Assembly (NCBI GenBank): GCA_965240325.2
Contig: OZ251251.1
Span: 744,001 to 808,000, forward strand
Source: Rebecca billardiae RCC1528
Lineage: Eukaryota > Haptophyta
Direction: 5' to 3'
DNA length: 64,000 nt
Shown here: piece by piece, positions 1 through 9,359 of the stretch
Numbering within the stretch: the first letter of the stretch is position 1
Layout of the letters: every line of letters starts with the position of its first letter
The notes under the pieces: generated by a model
What the model saw: the letters and a program-made list of their open reading frames with translations, nothing else
Databases searched by the model: none
What the model was told of the DNA's origin: nothing
Made by a program: the position numbers and the translations under genes

Positions 1-330
1 GCTGGCCTCGGGCGAAGTTCGCGAACTCGCGAACCGGTTCGCGAACTACGCGAACTTGTTCGTGAACCCCCCACTGTCAATCTCCCATATGTAAGCGGCC
101 AATCTCAAGGTAATCTTGGGTCGATATTCCAATATGATTTCCGCCAAACTGGGAGAATATTCAATATTTAATCAAGTTTTCCTATTAAATCGAATAAATA
201 ATCGGTTCGCGTACGGTTCGCGAAAGTTTGCGAGTTCGTTCGCGAGAGGGCCGTCGGGGAGGCAGTGAGTTCGCGAACTCCCGTGGTTCGCGAACCGAGG
301 TTCGTGAGTTCGTTCGCGAGGCCAGATTAC
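1..330. repeat. TTCGCGAA-rich palindromic patch
   Basis: Five exact copies of the 8-bp palindrome TTCGCGAA lie at 18-25, 38-45, 217-224, 270-277 and 287-294. Degenerate relatives such as TTCGTTCGCGAG and TACGCGAAC lie between them. The copies fall in two blocks (1-70 and 200-330) separated by an AT-richer stretch. The copies are irregularly spaced, so this is a motif cluster and not a simple tandem array. No coding exon is recognisable. It could be a protein-binding array or the edge of a dispersed repeat; the window start truncates it. Confidence 0.6.
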
Positions 331-1665
331 ACGAACCGGGATCGCTGATCTCGGGCATCTCTGGCCGATGGGTATTGGCCGATGGCCGTCCGGCGGCCGG
401 ACCGCCGTACTCGTAGGCCGCGCCGGACGGCACGGCCACGGCGCCGGCGCGTGATGGCCGCGTGAGCACGCCGCGCGGGCTGCAGCACTGTCCGACTCTG
501 CACGGTCGTAGTTCGAGAGGGCGGCCCCGGGGCTCGGCCGACCCAACTGGTGGACTTGTTGAGCCCCAGTGGCGGTCTCGACCGAGCTTGGCAGGTGTGT
601 GTGTGTGCCTGTGTGTGTTAATCTGATATATACTATATCAGTTACAGGCGACTATGTCTATATATTGCGATGTATTTGCCGATTCTGCGCGCCGGCCCGG
701 CGAGTGAAGGACGCGAGGTGCAGCAGGCGGCGAGCCCGGCGAGACTCCGAGGGCGAGTCAGCGGCCGCACCCGCGCCCGCGACCGCGCCCACGCCTGCGC
801 CCACGTGACCCCTACTTCTGCCACGCGGCTCGCGCTTGCACTGCCAGCAGCGCTGCGGCATCGTCTCACGCAGACCACGTCTGCCGACGCGGCGACTGCG
901 GCAGCCTCGCGGCGAGCGGACGAGCGGTGGCTGCCGCAGCACAGTAGTCGGCTGCAAGCAGCTTCTGCGACGAGATCATGCCCAGACCGAGAGTCAAGCC
1001 GACCTCGTTGGGGTACCGCATACGTTCTGCCCGAGTGGCGAATAATCTTTTGCCGAAAAAGAAAAAGAGGTGAATGAATATATATATATATATGATGTAT
1101 TCATTTATTCATTTATTCGTCGTAGTCGGCCACTGGCCGATGAACGGGCAAACGTGGGCATCCTGTGGCCGACGGGTTGGCCGACGCCCGTCGAGGCTTG
1201 ATTCGCACACAGCGGCGACGGCGGCGCGCGCCGCCGCGGGGGGACGCACGCGCTGCGGGCCGAGATGAGTCCGGCCGCCGAGCCGCGGTGGCGGCGTCGG
1301 CGTGCGCGCCGGGCGAGGTGGGCGAGCTCACGCGGCCCGGGCTCAGCACGCCCGTGCACAGCGCCGGCCGCGGTGGCGAGCGCGCACCGCTCGGCCGCGG
1401 TGGCAACCGGCTGAGCGGTTGATGTTTGAAGCCGCGAGGTCAGCGACGTCTCCGATGACTCGGCCATGATTGTGGTCCTCCTTCGCCCACGGGTGCTTTG
1501 TCGACCATCCGCTGGAGGCGCGCCAACGTCGGTACGGACAGCGCCTGCTTGAGCGTCGTGATGTGCATCAGCTCGAGCCGGCCGAAGATGGGCCCGCCGA
1601 CGGCGATGATCATGATGTGCGCGCTTGCCGCTTGGGCACCCGTCCTCGTCGCGAGACGCTGGCGG
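331..1665. other. Intergenic, no supported gene
   Basis: Open frames here are short, arginine/alanine-rich and lack recognisable domains, as expected by chance in GC-rich DNA. A short (TA)n stretch lies at about 1079-1093. A minus-strand frame around 1450-1690 reads more like protein than the rest but matches no family I know, so it is not called. Confidence 0.5.
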
Positions 1666-1918
1666 GCGGGTAACCCGTTTTTCTTATTTCATTATGGCAA
1701 AGGAGGTTCATCCATCGAGGCAGGCGGGTAACTTGGTTTAACCAGCGCTATTCAAAACAATCCCTTCATTATGACACTCAGGAGGTTCATCCATCGAGGC
1801 AGACGGGTGACTTGGTTGGACAAGCGCTATTGAAAAGAATCTCTTTTAATATGACGAGGCGGTTCATCCATCGAGGCAGGCGGGTAACGTATTTGAACAA
1901 GCACTATTCAAAAGAATC
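1666..1918. repeat. 79-bp tandem repeat, about 3.5 copies
   Basis: The core GGTTCATCCATCGAGGCAG recurs at about 1704, 1783 and 1861, giving periods of 79 and 78 bp. Each copy continues with GCGGGTAAC or GCGGGTGAC and then GCTATTCAAAA-like sequence. A shortened, diverged copy starts at about 1666. The copies differ by point changes and small indels, so the array is not recent. No open reading frame runs through it. Confidence 0.8.
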
Positions 1919-2382
1919 TGGCCTCATAGCTGTTTTCGACCCAAAACAATCAAACGTCGCTCGGCAAACTCGTACTTCAGCATACAAGAGGGGTAGGAAT
2001 ACTCACTTGTTTCACCCCCGGGGTATCTGATCCCACGTCCGTCCATAGTAGATACAAGAATTGCAGCGGGCGCGGCCTTTTAAGCTGTGATGGACAGCAT
2101 ACCCCCCCTCAAAAAGTCGAAAACTCACCCTCCAACAGCCCTCAAAATCGTCCCCCATCCCCTTTTCTTTGATCAAAAGATCTTTTTGAGTTTTTGACAA
2201 CGTAGTGAGGGCCCCCGGCGGGGCTCCACGCTACGCGCTCCGCCCTGCACCGCGGGCCATTATAATATTAATGCGACGTGGTCGTATGCAACGGGCAGGC
2301 GTCAGAGTCGTCAGCAAGCTGTCGCACCAGCTAGATCGATGAGCAGCAGAGACAAACACGACCAGGATCAGCGGTCCTCGCC

Positions 2383-2384
<2 letters not shown>
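1919..2384. other. AT-richer island, no gene seen
   Basis: Together with the preceding tandem repeat, the stretch to about 2210 is visibly poorer in GC than the rest of the window, with runs such as TTGATCAAAAGATCTTTTTG. I see no rRNA, tRNA or protein-coding match. It may be a degraded insertion. Confidence 0.4.

Positions 2385-2442
<58 letters not shown>
2385..2442 (+). repeat. Poly-C homopolymer, 58 bp
   Basis: An uninterrupted run of 58 cytosines. Runs of this length are unstable and prone to sequencing and assembly error, so the true length is uncertain. It lies in intergenic DNA with no gene within about 1.6 kb. Confidence 0.9.
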
Positions 2443-4074
2443 ACACCTCGTAGTCAGCCCATCACTCCATCGCCTAGCGGAAGCTCGACACACCGTCTGG
2501 CGTCGACGCGCGCGCGCCACCGCGGTGGTCGCGGTGCCACGCGTCGTCAGCCGTCTTCTCGAAGTAGTCGTCGTACGCAGCGCCCCCGCGGGCGCATGCC
2601 CCCGGGCGCACGTGCGCCATGCCCGCGCGGGCGATGAGCATATGTTGGATTAGCGGCGCGGTGATCGATGACGACGCAATAGCCAATATAATGATCCATG
2701 GCGAGCCGGCGCCGTAGGCCCGCGGCCATCACCGACTCGCAGCTCCTGCACTGGCCGCCCGCGGTATATATACGCGTACCAACCGCCCCGCGGCTCCATC
2801 GTCCATGATGGTGATGGTCATCCCGCGAACTCCCGGCGATCCAGCAGAGCAGCACTGGGCGGCTATATCCGGACCGTCGTCATCGTCATCGTCAAGCTGA
2901 AGCCGCTGCTGCTGTGTAGATAATGGTGCCACGACTGAAGTATTCATTCACGATCGCGGCCACGACCACGGAGCTGCCAGCAGTCGTCGCGCCTGCGTGA
3001 CAACCGGACTGACCCTCTCCTGCGCTGCCGCGCCAACGGCTCAATATCGCCGCGCGCCGCTTGTAGCCAATAACAGTGTGAGTGCCGGTGCCGACGGGAC
3101 GACCAGCAGGCTGTGCGTAGCTAGCAGCGTCGGTGCGATGGCGCCAGATATAGCAGTTCAGATCAACCGCTGACTGACTGGGCCCAACTCTGCTGGTCCG
3201 CGACGGCGCAGTCTACTGAAGGCTGCTGTAATGAATGACCTGTGGAGGCCCCTGACGCGGCTGACGCCGTCACACGGCGAGTCGGAGCGGCGCCGCGCGG
3301 CCCGGAGTGGCAGTCCACGTTGACTGGCTGGAGGGTGCCCGAGCGGCGGGCCGCAGAGATCCAGAATCTAGTATTCTTAGTCGTCATATTAATGTGACAG
3401 CTTGACTCGTAGTACAGTAATCAGTAGTTCCGCAGTGCGGCAATACCGCGCGCCCATCCGGCGGGCCATCGTCACCAGCGGCCGAGCCAGTAGACGGCGA
3501 CCTGCTTGGCTCTTGTTCAGAGTCTGAGGCCTCGCCTGCAGGTCATCCCACGCAGCCGGATGGGAACACCCCCTCCCTGTCGCCAGACCTTGCCTCGTCG
3601 GCTCAGAGCAAGCCACTGCGTGCGCTCGCGGCAAATCCGCGCTTCTAAGGTTAGCGGCCGTCAGGCCGGCAGCTGACTGCGCGGCTCATCGGCGGGTGCG
3701 CCCAGTATTGGCGGCGGCGCACAGTCGCACAGACGTTTCCAGCGGAGATGGGTGGCGCCATGCGCCGGTTATGCCGCTGGCCGGAGCTACTCGCCACCCC
3801 TCACTCACACACCGGTGGCGCGCAGGCCGCGCGCCCGCGACGACGACGGCGCGGGCAAGACGCGCGCCGAAAGTTGGCCGCCACGGTTTGTACTTCGTCC
3901 AGTTGTCCTGGTCCGGGTGCCCATCTTCGCCCTCTCCGGATTCTCCTCGCCCTCGCAGGCTCGCAGCACCGTCGTCATCGCGCACGCGGTGGCGGTGGCT
4001 CGTAGCTCTCCGAGTCGCGCCGCGCTCGCCGTCGGCTCCCCGCAGCGCACGCCCCAGGAGCCCAGCCCCCCGGC
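2443..4074. other. Intergenic, upstream of U1-70K
   Basis: No supported gene. Overlapping frames on both strands from about 3.7 kb onward are low-complexity shadows of the GC-rich sequence near the next gene. The last few hundred bases should hold the promoter and 5' leader of the U1-70K gene, but I can point to no specific element. Confidence 0.45.
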
Positions 4075-5715
4075 ATGGCGGCGCTCGTGCAGTCCCTCCC
4101 CCCGTCCATCCTCGCGCTCTTCGCGCCGCGCGCCGCCATCGAATTCAAGAAGCCGATTGAGAAGAAGAAGCAGCCGCCGTTTTCGGGCCTCGGCGCGTTC
4201 GTGGGCAGCTTCGAGAGCGCGGAGGAGCAGGAGGAGGCGCGGAAGAGCTGGACGCCGTACGAGACGCTCCCCGAGCGCCAGGCCCGCGCGAAGGCCCGCC
4301 GCGCCGCGCGCGCCGCCGCCAAGCAGGAGCAGACGCGCAGTCGGTGGGATCCGCACGCGGACACGCGCGCCGTCGGCGACCCGTTCTGCACGCTGTTCGT
4401 CGGGCGGCTGGTGCGCGCGGCGCCGCGCGGCGAGGGGGCGCAGCTGACCTGCCGTGCGTGCGGCCCGTCGCGTCTGCCGGCCGACCGCGGCCCGGTGCAG
4501 CGCGCCGCGCGCCAGCGCGCGCATCGGCCGCGCGCCGCTCACGCGCGCGCCGCCGCGCCGCGCGCTCCCCCGTGCGTGCTGCGCCGCGCGGCGGCGGCCC
4601 GCAGAGCTATGACACGGACGAGGCGTCGATCGAGCGCACGTTCGGCGCGTACGGCCCCGTGCGCCACGTGCGCGTCGTGCGCGTGCGCGCGCCCACGCCC
4701 GAGCCCGACGGTGGCGGCGCCGCAACCGGCGGCGGTGCGGCGGCGGAGGCGGCGAAGGCGGCGGAGGCGGCGGAGGCGGCGGAGGCGGCGGAGGCGGCGG
4801 AGGCGGCGGCCGGCGCGGAGACCGGCGGCGCCGAGGGCGACGAGGGCGCGGAGGGCGAGGTGAAGCCAGAGGAGCCCGCGCGCAAGCGCCAGCGCCGCGC
4901 GCCCGACGCGCCCACAACCGCCGAGCACGGCGCGGACGCGAAGGTCAACGGCGGCGGCGCGCACGCGGCCAGCGGCGCCGCTGCTGGCGGCGCGGGTGGT
5001 GGCTCGCGCGCCGAGGGCCGCTCGCGCGGGTACGCGTTCGTCGAGTTCAGCCGCGAGGCCGACGCGAAGGCGGCCGTCAAGGTGCGCCCGCGCGCGATCC
5101 GCGCGCGATCCGCGCGCCGCTTGCCGCGCTCCCGCCCGCGTCGCCGTGGAGGGGGGCGGCGCAGCGCGGCGCGGCGCGCGCGTGCCGCCTGCTTCTGCCA
5201 GCGCGCGCGCTCGCCTTTGCCTTGGCTCAGCGCGCGAGCCCGGACGGGGACGCGCCCCGGCGGCGCGCGCGCGTCGCGCAGGAGCTGCACGGCTCGAGCC
5301 TCGACGGGCGGCGCATCGTCGTCGACGTGGAGCGCGGCCGCACCGTCAAGGCGTGGGAGCCTCGAAAGCTGGGCGGCGGGCTCGGCGCCGGCCGCACCGC
5401 GCGCACCAAGTCCTTACTGCCCCCGCGCGGCGCGCCGTCGTTCGGTGGCAGGTGTGTGCGCGCGCGCGTGCGCGGGGCGGGGCGTGCGCGCGCCGGCCGA
5501 GCGTGCCGGAGGGTGCGCGCGCGCGCGTGAGCCAGGCTGCCGCCTGGGGAGCGGGCGGGCGCGCATCGTCACTTGCGAGCGCGCGTTCGCGGCCGCGCGC
5601 GTGCGCGCTGTGCGTGTGTGCGTGTGCGTGTGCGTGTGTGTGTGTGCGTGTGCGTGTGCGTGTGTGTGTGTGTGTGTGCGTGTGTGTGTGCGCGTGTGTG
5701 TGTGTGTGTGTGTGC

Positions 5716-5746
<31 letters not shown>

Positions 5747-5759
5747 CGTGTGTGTGTGC

Positions 5760-5790
<31 letters not shown>

Positions 5791-5921
5791 CGTGTGTGTG
5801 TGCGCGTGTGTGTGTGTGTGTGTGTGCGCGTGCGTGTGCGTGTGTGTGTGTGCGTGTGCGTGTGCGTGTGTGTGTGTGTGTGTGCGTGTGTGTGTGCGCG
5901 TGTGTGTGTGTGTGTGTGTGC

Positions 5922-5952
<31 letters not shown>

Positions 5953-5965
5953 CGTGTGTGTGTGC

Positions 5966-5996
<31 letters not shown>

Positions 5997-6117
5997 CGTG
6001 TGCGTGTGCGTGTGTGTGTGTGCGTGTGCGTGTGCGTGTGTGTGTGTGCGTGTGCGTGTGCGTGTGTGTGTGTGTGTGTGCGTGTGTGTGTGCGTGTGTG
6101 TGTGTGTGTGTGTGTGC

Positions 6118-6148
<31 letters not shown>

Positions 6149-7072
6149 CGTGTGTGTGTGCGCGTGTGTGTGTGTGCGTGTGTGTGCGTGTGTGTGTGCG
6201 TGTGTGCGTGTGTGCGTGTACTCGCGGCCCCGGCACCCGCATCGCCCCTCTGACGCGGCGCGCGGCGGCGTGCCCTCCTCGCCCGCAGGCCGCCCATGCA
6301 CCACCGCCCCTTCGAACGCCACAGCGGGCCCCCCTCCTCCTCCGACGGCGGCGGCGGCGGCGGCGGCGGCTGGCAGCGCTCAGGAGGCAGCGGCCTGCGC
6401 GGCGCGGACGGCAGAGACGGCCCGCCTGCCCCCGGGCTCCGCGACGCCGGCGGGCGGCCGGGTGGCGGGTACGGCGGCGGCGGCGGCGGCCTGGCGGACC
6501 GATTCGGCGTGAGCGGCGGTGGCGGCGGCGGTGCCGCTGCCGGCGACTGTGGCTCGCGCTACGGCGGCGGCGGCGGCGGCGGCGGATACGGCGGCGGCAG
6601 CCGCGACGTCGGCCGCGGCTCCGGAAGTGCCTCGGCCGTGACGTGGGGGGCCGCCGCCGCGGACGCTGATCGCGCGCCGCCACCGCGGCCGCGCTCGCGC
6701 TCGCGCGAGCGGCTCGACCGGCCGCCGCCGCGCGACCTCGACCGGTACGGCTCCGCCAACCGGTACGACCGTTACGCCGCCGACCGTTACGGCGGCCGCC
6801 ACTCTGAGGATCGACACGAGCGGCGGCGCTCGTCGCCCGAGCGCGCGCGCCGTTCGGACGACCGTTACGACCGTTACGGCTCCGACCGGTACGACCGGTA
6901 CGGCTCCGACCGGTACGGCTCGGACCGGTACGAGCGCGAGCGCGCCGACCGCTACGCCGAGGATCGGCCCCGCGACTCGCGCGAGCGCGGCGAGCGCGGC
7001 CGCTCGAGCGGCGGCGCTGAGCGGGAGAGCAGGCGGGACCCGCGCGCGGAGCGCTCGCGCTACTACGACTGA
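4075..7072 (+). CDS. U1 small nuclear ribonucleoprotein 70 kDa (U1-70K)
   Basis: Core U1 snRNP protein that binds U1 snRNA stem-loop 1 and acts in 5' splice-site recognition in the nucleus. Exons 4075-4410, 4605-5081, 5282-5451 and 6289-7072 join in phase to 588 residues. Residues 1-112 match the U1-70K N-terminus ([17 protein letters not shown], then RNP2 TLFVGR). Exon 2 starts SYDTDE and ends with RNP1 RGYAFVEF (about 253-260). Exon 3 carries the diagnostic [10 protein letters not shown] and LGGGLG. Exon 4 is a Gly-rich then Arg/Asp/Ser/Tyr-rich tail with RYDRYGSD repeats, as in RS-type tails. Two oddities: about 100 Ala/Glu/Gly-rich residues, including a KRQRR basic patch, sit between beta-2 and RNP1 of the RRM; and intron 3 is 837 nt, mostly GT/GC repeat. 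Identity is near certain; exact splice sites are inferred. Confidence 0.93.
4735..4812 (+). repeat. GCGGAG-type microsatellite in U1-70K exon 2
   Basis: Imperfect 9-bp units (GCGGAGGCG) encode alternating Ala-Ala-Glu inside the loop insertion of the U1-70K RRM. The repeat is in frame, so length changes in steps of nine would be tolerated. Confidence 0.8.
5609..6219 (+). repeat. GT/GC dinucleotide repeat filling U1-70K intron 3
   Basis: About 610 bp of alternating GT and GC dinucleotides in irregular higher-order blocks (TGTGTGCG, GTGCGTGTGCGT and similar). It lies wholly inside intron 3 (5452-6288), on the sense strand of the U1-70K gene. Open frames across it encode only Cys/Val/Arg/Ala or His/Thr/Ala/Arg runs and are not genes. 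Alternating purine-pyrimidine DNA of this length can adopt Z-form (established for GT and GC repeats). Confidence 0.95.
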
Positions 7073-9359
7073 TTGATGGTCTGATCGAGTGATGAGTCGA
7101 GAGCGCTTCTCCGGCTGCGCCTACTGTGACTGAGTCGATGGCTGAGCCTACGGCTGAGTGAGTGGCGGCGGGGCGGGGCCGTGGCGGACTGCCGGCGGGG
7201 CGGGCGGGGCCGTGGGCGCCGCCGCCGCGCCGCGGGCCGCAGCGCCCGCGGCCGGCAGGAGCCCTCCGGCTCCGCCACTGGGGCCGGCCCAGCGCCGCGC
7301 GGCTGCCAGAGTCCTGGGAGGCCCGAGCCCTGCGGCCTGTCGCCCACAGTGACTGTCGGCCCTGTCGCCCCCCGCCGGCGTGCGCGCGGGTCAGAGCGCG
7401 AGCCCGACTCCGCGCCGGTACTGCTGTGAGTACTGTCTGTACTGAGTACTAGTTTAGTAGTCGCCCCGGCGGCTGTCCGAGTACAGCGCGCTGTACTCGC
7501 CGTTAATATATATATATATATATATATATTAATTAATAATATATATATATATTATAAATTATATCTCGTACCGTGTAGGCCGGCCGTGCGGCAGCCCGGC
7601 GGCAGGCCTGCCGCGCCCCGGCCCCGGGGCCGGTCCGGCTGCCCGCCGTGGCGCCGGCGTCAGGCGGTCACTCGGGGCAGCCCCGAGCCCGCTGCGTGTC
7701 ATACTGTAATAAGTAAGTATTAGTAAGGGCGCCGCTGCTCAGTCAGTGGGGCGTGGTCAGGGCGCCTGGGCTCCCGTGACGGACCTGCTGACTGGCGGAC
7801 CGTGTCCACCTCGGGTCAACTGCAGACCGGCCCACTTTGGTCCGCGGCGCGCAGTATCAGTCAGCAGGCTAGCCCGGTTCCGCTGAGCGGCTACGGCGAC
7901 TTCGCAGTGACTCACTAACTATACTAGTGCTAACTTAGTCCGTTCAGTAGCAGCTTATATAATTGCATGCAGCAGCGGCCGCGCGCCGGGTGACGCGGGT
8001 CGCATCCGGCATCGCGTCATCATAAGCAGACATATCACGTCGCCGCACAGACATATCGCGCAGTAGCGCGCAGCATGCGCACGAGCGCAGTGTCGAGTGT
8101 CGCCAGTGTCGGGCTCGCGGACTACCTGATTCGCGGATCCGGGCTGAGTCGGGGACCCATTGCCAAGCGCGAGCCTCGCTCGAAAAAAAAACGATGCGCC
8201 ATCGCTGATGACGACTGCTACACGACACTTTCCGGGCGCGGTGCGCGAGTGATGCTGTGATGTAGTCATTAGGCGCCTGGTCGCTGCCCCAGGCTTGCCG
8301 CTGCCGCCGTGAGGCTGCCGCGCCGGCGGCGGCGGCGGCGGGACAGCGCAGTGCGCACTGAGCGCATCTGCTAGTTACAACCTACCTACTGTAATAACCT
8401 AGTACTGTAGTAGTCCGCGTGTAGCGGCGTTGCTCACTAACGTACGCCTGCTAACTGCCGTCACCGCGCGCCCCTGCATCCGCTGCTTATAGTGCCGCGC
8501 TGGCGCGCAGGCACGGTAACTATATATATATATAGCTGATGCGCTTGCAGCTAACTCCGTCACACGTGACACGTTGCACGGCCTCTCGGCGCTCGGCGAG
8601 CATGGCGCCATGGGCGTGCTGCGCTCAGCAGGCGTGTCGTCGTCATCAAGCGCGCAGCGTGCACCTGTCTCATCGCATCGGCGCATCCGTTGGCAACGGT
8701 TCCGATTAGCCGCTGACGCCCGCTGAGAGTGACGGGGCGCGGCGGCCCGCGCCGCCGGCGGCGGCGAGTCTCCGAGGCGCGCGCGAACTGAGGCGACAGG
8801 CACAGTGCCGAGCCGCGACTCAGTTGAGTACGCCTTAGAGTGCTGCGTAGTAGTAGTCTCAGCTGTATGCTGTTCGTGGGCCGCGCACACTCATCGGCTG
8901 TGACACTCGTCGCTGCCAGGGCGGCACTCTCAGTGCCCGGATGCTGGCGGCTTGGTCAGCAGCCGGCATCATCTGATCGACCGGCGCGGCGCCTGCGGCG
9001 AGCGCCGTCCGCGCGCTCGGCTGTGATCAGTGATGCGTCCGCGCGACTCGACGATAAGACCGCGGTGGCGGCGGCCGGGCTGGCTACGGCTGCTGATGAT
9101 ATGACGAGCTAGATGCATGATGCGCGCGCCGATGCCGAGTAGTGTTGCGCTGTCGAGTATGCTGGCGCGAGCAGTCACCCGCCACGTTGTCCCCGGGACG
9201 TCGCTGTCCGACAGCGACTCAGTCGGACTCGGATGCGCGAATGGCAATGCGTGATCACTGTTCCGATTTACGGCGCATTATCACTCGGAGGTCAGCTGCC
9301 CGGAGCCGGATCGGCTGGCACGCGCGGCACAGTCCGCGGGGTGGTCGTGGTCTTTCGGC
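7073..9359. other. Convergent intergenic region with (TA)n tract
   Basis: 3' flanks of the plus-strand U1-70K gene and the minus-strand RBBP5-like gene. A (TA)n-rich tract occupies about 7504-7560 and a short one 8521-8534. No coding feature is supported. Confidence 0.5.

Noticed and set aside
1450-1690. Minus-strand frame containing MIIAVGGPIFGRLELMH
   Set aside because: Reads more like a protein than its surroundings but is short, has no clear start and stop context, and matches no family I know. Possibly a gene relic.
3752-4917. Overlapping Arg/Ala/Pro frames on both strands near the U1-70K start
   Set aside because: Shadows of the U1-70K exons and their GC-rich leader.
5609-6300. Long open frames on both strands encoding Cys/Val or His/Thr runs
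   Set aside because: They are translations of the GT/GC dinucleotide repeat inside U1-70K intron 3; no domain or sequence complexity supports a protein.
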